From NCBI GenBank assembly GCA_033296885.1, contig MU864036.1, forward strand, positions 1 through 63,499: a stretch of DNA of 63,499 nucleotides, given 5' to 3'. The notes under the pieces were generated by a model. The model worked only from the letters and a program-made list of their open reading frames with translations, was not told where the DNA came from and searched no databases. A program made the position numbers and the translations under genes. The stretch comes from Triangularia verruculosa. Taxonomy: Eukaryota; Ascomycota; Sordariomycetes; Sordariales; Podosporaceae. Below, in pieces: positions 1 to 12,209 of this stretch (its first letter is position 1; each line of letters begins with the position of its first letter).

Positions 1-200
1 GCACTTTAAACCCAATCTTTTTCGCATTTTTTTTTTCATTCATCTCCCCAAAAATTAATATATAAAATAAATTTCATAAAAAATAACTTTTTTATAACCA
101 CCCCCCCCCCCCCCCCCCCCCCCCCTTAATTACCAGGGGTGAAAACAGAACAACAAACAATATCCTCCTTTGCGCTCGCCAGCTTTTGAATTTACGCCCT
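1..200. repeat. Low-complexity window edge with a poly-C run
   Basis: The first 200 bases are AT-rich and contain an uninterrupted run of 25 C at 101-125. This is the 3' flank of the GPI-protein gene that ends at 201. No gene is visible. A homopolymer this long near the window edge may be an assembly boundary. Confidence 0.6.
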
Positions 201-1814
201 TTAAAGCATCAGGACAGCGAACATGCCGATAGCACCTCCCAACACTGTCATCTTCATGTTGATTCCCTGGCCAAGGCTGATACCACCAGCTGTCAGTGGA
301 GTTGTCCCGTTGTTGGCGAGATTGCCAGTACCAGTCACTTGGGCGCCATCCGCAGCGGTTGTTTGAGCCACAGCAGTCACAAGAGTGGTGGGTACGCCGT
401 CAGCGTTGGTGGTAGTGAGGGTGGTCATAACATCAGCCGCATCAATGGCGCCGGAGCCAGGGGCAGCAGTGACATTGGGATCTGTCTCGAGAGTTTCAGT
501 ACCGGTGCTTCCATCTGGGTTGACGAGACCGGGAGGAGTCTGGAGACCGCCATCACTACCACTGCTGCTGCCATCGGGTCCAGAGCCAACACCAGCCTCA
601 CCGCCCGCACCGCCCGCACCGCCCGCACCGCCGTCAAGACCAGGGGGAGTCTGGAGTCCAGGAGGAGTGGCCAAACCACCTGATGGGGCAGCGACACCAG
701 AAGGTTGGGCGGCACCAGGAAGAGGAAGAAGACCTCCAGATGGAGCAGCAACACCGGGGAGCGGGAGGAGGCCACCGGTTGGTTGAGCGACTCCGGCAGC
801 CCCGCCGGGAGTTGTGCTATTGAGGAAAACGAAGCCACCAGCACCGGTAGGAACAGGTTGAGGGACAGCCAAAGTGGGGGCAGTTCCGACGAGGATTTGG
901 GAGAATGACTGGATAGGAGCGGGAGCCGGGGTCTCGACTGCACCGGCGGGATCTGTGGCCTCGGAGGCAATAGGCTCGGCAGCCGGAGTTTCGACAGCTG
1001 GAATTTCGACAGCCGGAGTTTCGACAGCCGGAGCTTCGAGTGTAGGCTCAGCTACAATACGAGTGAAGGAGCCAATAACCGGGACAGCGGTGTTTTCTTC
1101 CGCAACAGGGGGGGCGACAGCGGCTTCGGTAGGCTCCGCAGCAGCTGTCGTCTCTTCGACCGCCGTGGGTTCAGCCGCAATGGGGGTGAAGGAACCGATA
1201 GCCGCGGGGGCCTCTTCAGGAGCAGGAGCCGCAACATCTGGCGCGGGACTCTCAACGGCCGGGGCTTCCACAACCTTGTATGTCGAATTAGTAGGTGCTT
1301 AGGGAGTATTTTCTGTGTTCAAACTTACCGAAGTAGCGAGACCTGGAGGAGTGAGAAGCTCGGCGGCCGGCGCCTCGGTGTTCAGTCCTGGAGGCGGGAG
1401 TAAAGCGGGAGGAGCCTCAACAGCAGCTGGTTCTTCTGCTGGCAATGTTGGTGCTACTGTCGCCAATGGCTCGGCAGCTGCGGGAGCTGTTTCTGCCACA
1501 GGAGGAGGAGTAACAACAGCGCCATCTGCGGCGAGATTGGGGAGAGGTCTGAGTTCAGCGGGAGCCCCTTCATCTGCCTGAAGCCCAGGTGGTGGCCTCA
1601 AACCCCCTGATGCCGCCACTTCGTTTGCTGCCGCCGCCCTCGAAGCAGCAGCGCTTGCACTTGCTGCCTGGCTAGCAAGTACCTCTGGAGGGATGCCGCT
1701 GGGTGCTGGTGCATCTGGAAGCTGGATAGCGGATCCGTTCACTGCTTGAGCAGCAACATCCCGGGCCACAGCAGCCAGGAGAACGGTGACGAAAGTCTTT
1801 GTTGAGATGTACAT
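201..1814 (-). CDS. Pro/Ala-rich GPI-anchored cell-surface protein
   Basis: Two exons, 1814-1329 and 1274-201. The 54-nt intron has donor GTAAGT, a CTAAT branch-like site and an ACAAG acceptor, and falls between codons. The product is 519 aa. The ATG at 1814 opens a signal peptide (MYISTKTFVTVLLAAVARDV, then AAQA); the open frame upstream of it lacks an ATG. The mature chain is low-complexity, rich in Ala, Pro, Glu and Thr, with repeated PPGL/LPLPG and IGSFT-I-AEPT modules and a Gly-rich stretch. The C-terminus is a small-residue/Asn region followed by a hydrophobic tail ending FAVLML, the layout of a GPI-attachment signal. I infer a wall or plasma-membrane mannoprotein and know no specific family. 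It is divergently arranged with the CX9C gene at 3420. Confidence 0.8.
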
Positions 1815-3419
1815 GGTTGTTGTCGTCGAGACACTCGAATCGATCGGGTCGTAAAAGGTGGTAATAGAGACTTGCACGGCTCAACCGTGTGAAAAATGAA
1901 CGCAGAAGAAACCAAACAAAATTAAGCTGACCTGCAGTCACGAAGGGAAGAAAGGGAAACAAAAGCCACCCTATGATAATACCATCAGACAGACCAAAGA
2001 CTGGAGTGCAGAAAAGATAGAAAAGAGGAGATGGACGAGGGAAACCGGGTGTGGAGGGGGGATATATGGCGGCAGGTAGTCCTTATTCTCTTGTAGATTT
2101 GCGACATCAGGAGTCTGACCATCGACCATTGCACGTCATCCTGGCTCCCGCCCCTCTGCCACCCTCGCCGGCAGTTTGGAGAGCTTCAGGGAGGGTGGCA
2201 TTTCGAGGTAGGACCCGCCGAGAAGGGAACAGCCTCCTGATGGGGCGACATGGCAGGGTTGCTTCCAGACGGCTTTCAGCCAGTCGGAGCTGTGGCTGGC
2301 ACGAACGACGCAGCCAAGGTGCACATCTTGATGCCATGCAACCGCGGTGGCCAAGGCAATTGCAAACTGCATCAAGTGATGGCGCACACCTGGATTCATC
2401 CGGTGGTGTTCCGTCTTGGGGTTGCGGCTCGTGGGGAGAAACGGGGATGTGAAAAGAGGCCCAAGCTGCGGTTCTGACACAGAGCCCTGCAGCGATGAAA
2501 CCGCCTGCCATCAAGCAGACTGCAGCTGTTAGCGAATAGCGTGCGATCGATACCGGTCGATTAACACAAGATCAATCTAGGCGGCACCCGGGAGAATTCG
2601 AAGTCGAAACAAACATCTTCAAACAAATTGGCCACGCCTTTGCTTTTGGGGCGATTCGCTGCGGGAGCTGGGGGTTGAAGTCGTGTCCAGAGGCGACACT
2701 GGGCCACATGGTGATGGCGCTGGCCAGGAATTCTAGACCGTCTAAGATCCTCGAGCAAGCTGCTCTGACTTGTGTGCTCAGGGTTTGAGTCGAAGTTGAT
2801 TGTGTTGTGTATAGATGTGGAAACACCGTTCGTGCCGTCGTCTCTCTTTCGAAGTCCGTTCTGAACTGCTTTTGGACAGCATGAAGGAGAAACATGAGCA
2901 TGAAAGCGGGACTGAGCCATGAAAACAAGAATATGTGCCCGCGAAAGTTGGAGTGACAACAACGGCCTTTCAATTTGACTTATACACAGCGGGTCGAGTG
3001 ATGGTGGTCACTGTCGATCAGGCCTCGGAATTTCTGAGAGCTCAAGTCAAAGATTCAAAATAATACATCAGGACGAGTAACAAACCGTTAAGTTTGACCC
3101 TATCATTAAACAAGAAAGAGATTGTTAAAGTGCAAAAGCTTCAAACTATGCTCCTACTTTGAAGACTCGAAGTCGTCGAATGCTGCCGATCTAGAACCGT
3201 TGTCATTGAGTTGTTGAGGTGAAGGCGTACCTACCCCTGCCGAAGGCGTCGATCTTGGCGGCCGATGGGTGGGGCACGTCTTTCTGCCACTTTACCCCGC
3301 CTAAATTCAAGCTCCCCCAAGCTCTCACCATCATCATCACTACCCACCGTATTACCACTAAACCCCCCATTGCGCAGCAACCAATACACCCCCTCAATCC
3401 CTTCCAAAATCTTCCGAAA
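1815..3419. other. Divergent intergenic region, no gene seen
   Basis: About 1.6 kb separates two divergently read genes, so it should hold both promoters. Open frames here (for example 2107-2514 and 2561-2973, minus) overlap in several frames, have no recognisable product and look like chance. I see no RNA gene or repeat. Confidence 0.5.
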
Positions 3420-4421
3420 ATGGGCTGGTTCGACGGCTGGTTCGGCCCCAGCTCCAACGATGCCTCCGACCCCCTCAAGAATCTCGACCCCAAGCTCCGC
3501 GAGTTCCTCCAAAAAGAAGCCCCCGTCAAATACACCCCCTCGTCCGACCAGCAGCCCGCCGCCCCCGTAGTCCCACCACATCGCCAACTAGACCAAAAGG
3601 CCCAAGAAGAACAGCAAACCGCCTCTGAATCCACCGTGCCCCCCGAATCCCTCTTCCCCGACGGCCGCTACGCCCACATCTGGAAGACCTACACCCCTCA
3701 ATCTGCCATTGAAGCCGCCACCAAAACCGACCATGAAAAGCTCATGGATGTCCTCGAGTCCTACAAAGACCGCAAGGCCGCCATCGGCCGCGCCGCCCTC
3801 GAAAACTGCGCAGACGAGCAGTTCACCTGGGCCACCTGCATGAAGTCGGGAGGTGTCAAAGCTCGCCTGACAATGTGCAGCGAGGAAGTCAAGAAGTTTG
3901 AAAGATGCTACAACAACCAATCCCGTCTGCTCAAGGCCCTCGGGTACCTCAACAGCTACGGCCGCAGCGCCGAGGAGGACGAAAGAATCCAGATGAGAGC
4001 CGACGAGCTCTACCACCAGATGCTCGACCAGGAAGAGGAGATCAAGAAGGCCAGAGAGGAAGGGAGACAAGCGCCCGAGTTCAGAAGTGTGCTGGAAGAA
4101 GCCGCAAAGGCAAGGGCAAAGCAGCAGGAGGCTGTCGCGCAGCAGCAGACTATTCCGCCCCCACCACCAGAGTTGATTGCTTCTTGGAAGGAGAAGCTGG
4201 AGAAGCTGCCGGAGCAGGATAGAGCCGCGGAGGAAGCGGCGCTGAGGGCGGATTACAGAGCCAATGCCGAGATGGCGGCTAGTATCCAGGGGCTGTGGCA
4301 GGAGCAGGCGAAGCAGAGGGAGGAGAGGAGGAAGAAGGGCGAAGAGACGTTTTTGGATAGGTTCAGGGGGGTGGTGGCAGTTGGGAAAGTGACGGAAAAG
4401 AAGGAGGATAATAACAAATAA
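3420..4421 (+). CDS. Twin CX9C (CHCH-type) protein, DUF3128/Emi1-like
   Basis: A single exon of 333 aa starting MGWFDGWFGP. In-frame codons upstream of this ATG read as leader, so I chose 3420. The key feature is a pair of CX9C motifs: C130-x9-C140 and C153-x9-C163, the coiled-coil-helix-coiled-coil-helix pattern held by two disulfides. Many CHCH proteins act in the mitochondrial intermembrane space; some, such as yeast Emi1-related DUF3128 proteins, are poorly characterised. A long charged helical tail rich in Glu, Lys, Ala and Gln runs from about residue 185 to the end. No cleavable presequence is obvious, as is usual for Mia40 substrates. The motif is clear; the family name is a recollection. 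It is convergent with the kinetochore gene, with 187 nt between the stops. Confidence 0.8.
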   Translation: MGWFDGWFGPSSNDASDPLKNLDPKLREFLQKEAPVKYTPSSDQQPAAPVVPPHRQLDQKAQEEQQTASESTVPPESLFPDGRYAHIWKTYTPQSAIEAATKTDHEKLMDVLESYKDRKAAIGRAALENCADEQFTWATCMKSGGVKARLTMCSEEVKKFERCYNNQSRLLKALGYLNSYGRSAEEDERIQMRADELYHQMLDQEEEIKKAREEGRQAPEFRSVLEEAAKARAKQQEAVAQQQTIPPPPPELIASWKEKLEKLPEQDRAAEEAALRADYRANAEMAASIQGLWQEQAKQREERRKKGEETFLDRFRGVVAVGKVTEKKEDNNK

Positions 4422-4608
4422 GTCTGCCCGTTTAGGAGATGGCGAGACGGGAAAATGTACGAGTATGAAGGATTTATGGTTGGATGTGTTTGTACAAGAG
4501 AGCTCACTGATATCATTATTCATCTTTCTTGGCGTCAAAAATTGGCCACCGAATCAAGGGGCCGTGTTTGTATATACCATTGCAGAGAATGACGAAGAGG
4601 GAGAGAGT

Positions 4609-7142
4609 TTACATCCTCCTGCCTTCCATCGCTGCAGCTGCCCTCTCTAGAAAGGCATTGAACTCTTTGATCTGCTTCAATGTGCCACCACCATCGCTCT
4701 TCGAACTGGCTTGGTCTGCTACTCGGCTGACCAATAATTCCAGGTTCGCGAGATCAGCTCGTTTCTGCTCTGCCGCAGTCAGCTCAGGAGCCGCTTGCGC
4801 TTTTTCCACCGCAAGATCAATGTTATGCATAGCCGAAGAGAGTGAGATGTGGCGCTGTCACGAACGTTAGCATCTTTGTCGCTCACGCGATATCAAAACC
4901 AGAAAGGGAAAAGCACATACCAAAGCTTCCTTACTCTCCACCTCATGCTTGCTCCTGATCGCGTCCATCCTCAGCGCCACCTGCTCTCTCTCCGCCCTGA
5001 CCCGCATAATCTCATCCCTCATCGCAATCTTTTCCTTTTGCGCCGCCTTGACCCTCTTGCGCAAGCCGTGAAGCTGGTCAAGTGCGATGGTGTGATCGAG
5101 CAACTTGGTCGTCAGTTCCCTATGAAACGCCTCCATTGCTCTGATCATGACCTTCTTCTCCCTCCGTGTCGCCGCGTCCTCCGCTGCTTGGCCTGCTTCA
5201 CGGAGTTTCTCCAGGTAGGCCTCGGCCAGTTCATCGCAGAGCTTGGATAAGACATCGAGAATGTGGACGCCGGCGCCGCGGTTGGAAAACTCGATTTCAT
5301 CGTCGTCAATGTCGATATCTCCCGCTTCTCCGTCGGTGCGAGACGGTTTGGTAAAACGCTGGACTGTTATGGTGACAGAGCCGGAGGCCTTATCTCCGGC
5401 ATCTGCATCTTCGATGTTGTTGGCGGCGGTTCTTGGTTTCCTCTTCGCTGGTGGCTTTTTGGGTGGTTGTCTTGGTTTTGGCTTGGCCTTCTCCTGCGCT
5501 GGGGGCTGCCTTCGAGGTTGTGGTGAAGGGTCACCCTGTGGTGAGGATTCACGTTGCGGTGAAGCTTCGCCTTGAGGTGGAGGCTGAGGTTTCGGTTTCG
5601 GTTTTGGTAGTTGTTTGCCTGTCCTTACTTTCTTGGCAGGTTGCTGCTGCTGCGCTGGGCTGGCCACCACCTCCTTTCTCCGCCGTTTTCTCAGTGCCGG
5701 TGACACTGCCACTGAAGCCTGTGATTGTTGTGGTGAGTCGGAACCTAATTCCGGTGAAGGAGCAGGTACTGTCCTGCGAGTAGGCCGTTTCCTCCCTATC
5801 CTTTTAGCAGCCTCTTGGACGTCAACTTCTTCAGCCTCTTCCTCTTCGGGTGCCTCAACTGCCTCCAGTTCCGGTTCCGGTTCCGGCTCCGGCTCTGGTT
5901 CTGGCGCGTCCACCATCTCATCATCACCTCCGCCAAGAACAGTGGACTCTTCTACCTCCGGCTCCTTTTCCACCTCCTCGTCCTCAACTTCGGGCTCCTC
6001 TCCTTCCTCCTCCTCGGTAACATCTGGTACGTTCACATCCTCCTCGCCATCGACAACGCTACTACTGCGCAACCTCGGACTCCTCCTCTTACCTCTCGCG
6101 GAAGTCGGAGATACAATGGACATAGTACTGCCCCTCATACTCATACTTTCTGACATCTTTCTGATTTCTTCGCTCTTTCGTATCCTTGTCCGCACCCTCC
6201 TCTCCACCGGTGAAGAGCTCGCCGGCACTCCGCCATTCTGCTGAGTCGTCTCGTCCAGATCCCCCAGCACCTTCTGTAACAACGTGCTAGATCCCATAAC
6301 TGGGCTGTTCTGATCAATATGCATGACTGTTCTCTGCCTCTTCCCACTACCTGGTGCATCGGCGGGGCTTTCCATGACTACCTCCTCTATTTCTGGCGTT
6401 GGCTCTTCCGGTGAAGTGTGAATGGTAATGCGTTTTGTCGCGGCGATGACGGAGGAGAGCGGGCCTCGTTGTTTTTGTATGGTTCGTTGGACCGAGAGAG
6501 GGAAGGGTGGAGGAGGGGCGTCCTCCATGTCAACGTCTTCGTTTCCTACGCCCGGCGTGGGCTGAGAATCGTGCATAGTTACGTCGTGGTCGTCATCATC
6601 TTCCTCCTCTTCAGCTTCATCAGAGGCTGGGGGACGGGTCATGTGTCTGAGGGAGGATCCCTGAGTTCGAACAGACGCCGGGGACCGAGGTGGTTGTGAG
6701 GCTGATCTCTCGGTATTGGTATCGTCGGGTATGCTGTAGGCGGAGCGGGGAGGGCGAGGAGGCCGGGAGGGACTGGGCCCTGTAGACGGGGAGGTTTGAG
6801 CGGGACCATCACGGTCTAGATGTATCCGCTTGGCTGACGTATTCGGAGTTGGTCGGCTGGTTGTTGGAGGTGGTGGTAGTGGTGAAGCATCCGGGAGCTC
6901 TTCATCGACGGTTTCCTCTAGCTCGGGTTCTGTGGCGATGGGAATAACAAAGCCAAAGTCTAGGTCGTCTCCAACTTCATGTCGACTGTGGCCATCGAGG
7001 TCAGCACATGTTACTGGGCAACATATTTTGAGCCATGCTTACCCAGCGCCGCGCATGCGATCCCGAATGCGCTCCTGCCCTGCAGTTTCGTTAGCTGTTG
7101 GTATGACACTGTAGAAGCTCAGGGATGCATACTTGTCGCCAT
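4609..7142 (-). CDS. ame1: Probable inner-kinetochore subunit Ame1/CENP-U
   Basis: I read four exons: 7142-7133, 7079-7043, 6985-4921 and 4854-4609, giving 785 aa. The introns (53, 57 and 66 nt) have donors GTATGC, GTAAGC and GTATGT, acceptors CAG, and branch sites CTAAC or CTGAC; all phases agree. The short first exons give the basic N-terminus MATRQERIRDRMRGAG. The middle is a long disordered acidic and Pro-rich region with basic patches such as KRKPRTA and runs of EP repeats. The C-terminal 250 residues are helical and coiled coil: ILDVLSKLCDELAEAYLEKL and later RKRVKAAQKEK. This layout (short conserved N-terminal basic motif, disordered acidic middle, C-terminal coiled coil) fits fungal Ame1, the COMA-complex partner of Okp1 whose N-terminus binds the Mis12/Mtw1 complex. 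An AT-hook-type chromatin protein is the alternative. Confidence 0.7.
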
Positions 7143-10100
7143 CCTGCCCGGCGTTCCTCTGGGTTCTCAGAAGATGACACGATTGGAGTAATATTACATA
7201 TTGAGATCCCAATAGCTCGGGATAGTTGGTATGGTAATGCCTGTGGTGGGGACCTCAAAGAGTGACGCGCCTCAGAGCAATCGCGAAGCAAAAGACGCGC
7301 CGTTGATCAGTGGGGTCCCCGCCGATTCGTAGTGGACGCGAGAGTTAATTTAGCGGGTCCTTCCCGCTCGGTACAGATTGCCAAGGCAGATGACCCCTGA
7401 ATTGCTCTGACAACACCCCCCAGGAACAAACAACACTTCCAGGGCGAGAAGAGGACATCGTTTTCTGATAGTAGTGGGAAACGATCATTTGAATTTTGTT
7501 CAATAATAATATAGTCACCAACTGTCAATCCACCAACTCTTTCCTGTGCTCAAGCATACCCAGCAGGTCGGAACCGTACCACGTGCATGCACACCATGCA
7601 TCAATCTGCATATATGCCTCTCACTTTTGTCTAGAATCGTTTTACGTGACGATGTCAGTCTCAAGGCTTTCCCGGGTCATTTTATATAGACGCTCGTCTA
7701 TTTTTTGTCTTCGGTTGGACTATCGAACTCGAATCTGCCTGCCGTTGGCTTTGTGGGAACGCTATACCTAGATCTCTGTCTTCAGTCTCACCTCGGGGGT
7801 TCTTCCTGAAGAGGATCCTGTTAGCGAGGACTAATTATGCCGCATTGTGTGTGAACAGCCATTTGCGATGGAGGCCTAGTCACCAGCTCTCAGCTTATCC
7901 ACCAAAACGTGTATCTACTACATAGCAGCCTGTCATCACTCGTCCACAACGTGCGTGTCCATTTCTTTGCTTTGGCTATGCCACGTGAGTTGTCAACTGT
8001 GAAACTCTCGTTGAAACTTCCCCTCTCACATGATGTAGCAGGTTCTAAGCAGAGGGATTTGAAGCACATAATCTGAATCACACTCAGACTGCTCACTGAA
8101 GCCTGGATGCTTGTGCCACAACATGCCCATGTTCAGAAACCAGCAAATCATGAGACTTGTGTAGATTTCATGACTGAGACAGAGCATGGTCATGTGTGCG
8201 GTATATGCCGCACACACCTTCAATCTCTGCATAAGACATAACTGTAGTGAGCCATGCATGAAATTTATGACTGGCAGTTGGGAGCAAGCAAGACACTATT
8301 CCCAACCGAAAAGAAATGGCACGAGGATTCTCTTTGCTTCAGCCATGTTAAGTTTCACGCTAAATGCTTGTGACAAGCCACCACTCCTACAACACGAAGA
8401 GACAGTCGCTAGCTTTGGGAGGACTGAAGCAAGACTCTGATCCAAGATTTCTTGGCCATTGCACTTCGCCGACGCTTCTCACCTGTCCTGGTAAGACGGG
8501 AAGATTGATCCTCTCCCGGCCACGACAACCTTGCACGACCTCTATTGCACAAAGGGACTCTGCAGGATCTGGTTCCGAGATCCCTGCTGTCGCGGTGACA
8601 CCTTCGCACGTTGTTGTTGGTGAAAGGGCCAATAAAAAGTAATGGGATGGGCCGGGCGGAGAAGGCTCTTGAATATTATGCCCCCGTTCTTCTGGGAAGC
8701 CATCAGTGCCGGATATAGCGGAACCCGGTGCTGGCGAAGAAATCCGTGTGAGAGAGGAGTGAGGACCGGGGAGTTGGCTGTGACCGAGCACATATGGACA
8801 CATTTTAACGTTCGAGAACTCAGACCCACGAGAAGGCCGATACAAAACAGACACGACAGCTCAGCGCTGGCTAACGCATCGTGCCGCAACGACCAGCCTC
8901 CGCGCCTCTCTGAGAAAGTCCCGTTAACTCGATCATGTTCCTCTGCCTCGTGGGATTGGAGGCTAAGAGGTGTTGTTCCTGAGCAGCTGCCCACCTCAAG
9001 CAAAGTGGCTGGAAGTCTTGTCGAATTATTGATGCAAGCTCATGCATCCTCTCCTATATCGGGCGTCTCCTGTACCTTGGATTAGCGGAGGGATGTGAAT
9101 GTCCGAAACTTGGAAGTTGTGATAAAAGCAACTGGCATTTACTTCTTTTGCTGGCCCTCCCATGCGAGCTAGTGGCCGAGTTGACCAACCGCTTGGTGTT
9201 GCTTTGACCTGTCGCAGTCCTAGCTGTCCCAAACGAGGATAGCTGGTCAACAAACAGAGGCGTGGAGGGAAAAGCAAAAAACACGCAGCCAAGGGCGGAC
9301 ACTCTCACAACCGCAAGCTGCGAGCCTGGGGGGCAGCTCCCGGCTGCGGCACGACCAAGTTGACAGCCAATGGATCAAAAGCACCCGCCGCGCGTTTCCA
9401 AATCATAGGGATTCTTGGGACCATGGCATGGTGTGGATGGTGTGGTGTGCATGTGGCCTTTTGGACACTTCGGGTCAGTTAATCTATCATGCAGTTTCTT
9501 TGGCGATTGGTGGTTTGGCCTACACCCCCTGAAGCCAACGTGAAGTCGGGCGCCCACTATGAAGCATTGGGAAAGCGGGAGCGAGGATGGCTTTTGGGCT
9601 GACTTACAGTGGCTCAGGTGAAACCCCAGGTTTCCAAGACATTCAAGGGCTACTTGGCGGCTCTAACCATGATGGGAATTCGCGGCATTCAGCTTCGTGG
9701 AATTTCGACAGAGCCTCGATGGCATTAATTGATGCCACTATTTTCGTATCTGAATTGCTGCCATAGGTCAGCCATAATCAGGAAAAAAAAGGACAGAGAG
9801 CACAACCCAAAAGAATGGGAAAATTCTTACCAAAAGCAATGCAAATGCAGCGCATTCTCACAGCTGTCAACCCGACAGCGTGACATTGAAAATGTGACCG
9901 AGAGGCCCGCTGCTAAACCCAAGTCGAATTGGGTCTGGGGTGAGCGAGACTGGGGTCTTGGCGCAGATAGAGTCTCCACCCCGCTAGTCAAAGCCGGGTC
10001 AGCCCCACCTTCTGGTCATAGCTATTCCCAAGAGGGCTAGTTCTTTTGTCAGACCAATCAGACGTTTGCAGAGTCTCCGCTGCCCATCAACTGGGCGGGC

Positions 10101-10341
10101 GACGGTCCTTTCTCCACCACTTTCAACGCACTCCCGTCTCTCCATCCACCATCCGAGCCCAGACGCACCTTTCAACTGTTCATCTCATCGTCGAACCCGT
10201 CGCCGCCCACATCGAATGAACCGCGCCCCATGGTCGAATAACCACCCGATCCTCGATTCCTCGGAAACACCAGTTCTGGTGGAAGCCTCACACCCGACGC
10301 TGTTTTGAAGGGCCCTTCATGAAGGCGCTCCAACCGCAGTC
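7143..10341. other. Gene-poor region upstream of two divergent genes
   Basis: About 3.2 kb between the ame1-like start and the transporter start. Open frames of up to about 155 codons (for example 8387-8854 minus, 8542-9003 minus, 8642-9085 plus) overlap on both strands without a recognisable domain or splice structure. I see no tRNA, 5S rRNA or transposon. The 400 bp next to the transporter carry CreA-like motifs listed separately. Confidence 0.5.
9935..10010. promoter_or_regulatory. Cluster of CreA/CRE-1-like SYGGRG sites
   Basis: CTGGGG occurs twice, at 9935-9940 and 9950-9955. GCGGGG and GTGGGG follow on the opposite strand at about 9977-9982 and 10003-10008. These match the carbon-catabolite-repressor consensus SYGGRG and lie about 330-410 bp upstream of the sugar-transporter ATG. 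Such six-base motifs are common by chance, so only the clustering and location support the call. Confidence 0.35.
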
Positions 10342-12209
10342 ATGGTGGGCTTCGGTTGGCGAAAGCCAGCAAACGTCGCCGGCACCTCGGCGCCGGCCAT
10401 CCTTTTATCGCTCTTCGTAGCCACAGGCGGACTGTTGTTTGGATATGATACCGGGTAAGTCGACTTGGGGCGACTTTTGTCGGGCGCGCTTGAATTCGGG
10501 AGGGCTTTTGGCTGAGTCTTTGGTTGTTGCAGGTCGATCAACGGTATCCTGTTGATGGAATCATTTAAGAAGGATTTCAGCACAGGATTCAAGGATGATG
10601 ATGGGAATCCCGCCATGTCTCCAAGCCAAGTGTCACTGGTCGTGGCCATGCTGAGTGCGGGAACGATAGTTGGCGCACTCTTATCGGCGCCAATAGGGGA
10701 TTTATGGGGTAGACGACTCTCACTCATTGCCGCCCTTGGAATCTTTTGTGTCGGTGCTATCTTCCAGGTGTGCGCGACAAACGTACCCCTTCTTGTTGTC
10801 GGGAGGTTTGTGCCACTTCCTTCCTTTTGTTCTCTCCCTCTCTCTGTCCCTCGAGCGGAAGTTTATATTGACTTGACATCATTAGAACGCTCGCGGGCGT
10901 TGGAGTGGGAGTTGTCTCAGTTCTCGTTCCGTTATATCAATCTGAGATGGCACCAAAATGGGTGCGTGGAACACTTGTTTGCGCCTATCAGCTATCAATC
11001 ACTGCCGGCTTATTCGCTGCTGCCGGTATCAATATCTTAACTCATAATATGGAAGGGGCTGCTGCATATCGCATCCCCATTGGTCTTCAGCTCACCTGGG
11101 CGGTCGTTCTAGCCCTTGGTTTGTTGATTTTACCAGAAACACCCCGTTACCTCATCAAGCGCGGCTACAAAGATGCCGCAGCTATTTCACTCAGTCGCCT
11201 ACGCCGGCTTGATATCACGCATCCTGCCCTCATTGAGGAGCTTGCAGAGATTCAGGCGAACCATGAGTACGAAATGGCTCTTGGTCCCGACACTTACAAA
11301 GACATCTTCTTTGGCGAGCCACATCTGGGTCGCCGTACACTGACAGGCTGCGGGCTGCAAATGCTCCAGCAACTCACAGGTGTCAACTTCATCATGTACT
11401 ACGGTACCACTTTCTTCAAGAGCGGCGGTGTCAAGGATCCTTATCTCATCACCCTGATCATGCAGATCATCAACATGGTGTCGACAATTCCAGGTCTCTT
11501 TGTCGTCGAATCATGGGGCCGACGACGGCTCCTCATTGTTGGAGCTGCTGGCATGGCCATCTGCCAACTTTTGATTGCCTCTTTCGCTACCGCCAACGGA
11601 AATGTTGAGGAGCCCAAAGAGTCGCAAAGTCAAATCCTCGTTATCTTCGTGGCCATCTATATCTTCTTCTTCGCAGCTTCCTGGGGCCCGGTTGTTTGGG
11701 TCGTTACATCCGAAATCTACCCGCTTAAGGTGCGTGCGAAGTCGATGTCCGTCTCTACGGCTGCCAACTGGCTTTTGAATTTTGGAATCGCCTACGGAAC
11801 GCCTTACATGGTGGACACGGAAAGGATAGAAGGGTCAGGGTCGATCGATTTAGGATCCCGTATTTTCTTCCTCTGGGGGGCGTTTTGCATTCTCTCCATC
11901 GCCTTTGTGTGGTTTATGGTCTATGAGACGAGCAAGATCAGCTTGGAACAGATTGACGAATTGTACGAAAGGGTGGACCACGCGTGGAACAGTCGAAGAT
12001 TCGAACCAAGCTGGAGCTTCCAGCAGATGCGAGATTTTGGTTTCTCGGAAAGCGGCATCCCCCCACAGGAACCACAACTCGAGCTGCAACAGTCACATAG
12101 CAGCGGATCGCAATCAGAGACAGGCGGAAGCTCAACCAATACGACGACGACGACGTCACGGGACGATAAGCTACCGATCCCCGTAGGCCATGTCGATTTC
12201 AGTTATTAA
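10342..12209 (+). CDS. MFS hexose transporter, RCO-3/HXT-like
   Basis: Three exons, 10342-10454, 10533-10805 and 10886-12209, joined through introns of 78 and 80 nt with donors GTAAGT and GTTTGT; phases agree and the product is 569 aa. The N-terminus reads APAILLSLFVATGGLLFGYD, typical of the first transmembrane helix of fungal sugar porters. Sugar-transporter signatures follow in order: GRRLS after helix 2, GVGVVSVLVPLYQSEMAP, PETPRYL before the central loop, QQLTGVNFIMYYG in helix 7, and WGRRRL. Twelve hydrophobic helices are expected. The Ser/Thr/Gln-rich cytosolic tail of about 100 residues is longer than in plain carriers. The sequence resembles Neurospora RCO-3 and other glucose permeases; substrate and any sensor role are inference. 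It precedes a secreted alpha-glucosidase on the same strand. Confidence 0.9.

Noticed and set aside
3219..3419. 67-codon N-terminal extension of the CX9C protein
   Set aside because: Composition is that of a leader, and MGWFDGWFG at 3420 looks like a proper conserved start.
8387..9308. Several 90-155 codon frames on both strands
   Set aside because: They overlap one another, have no recognisable motif and no consistent splice structure.
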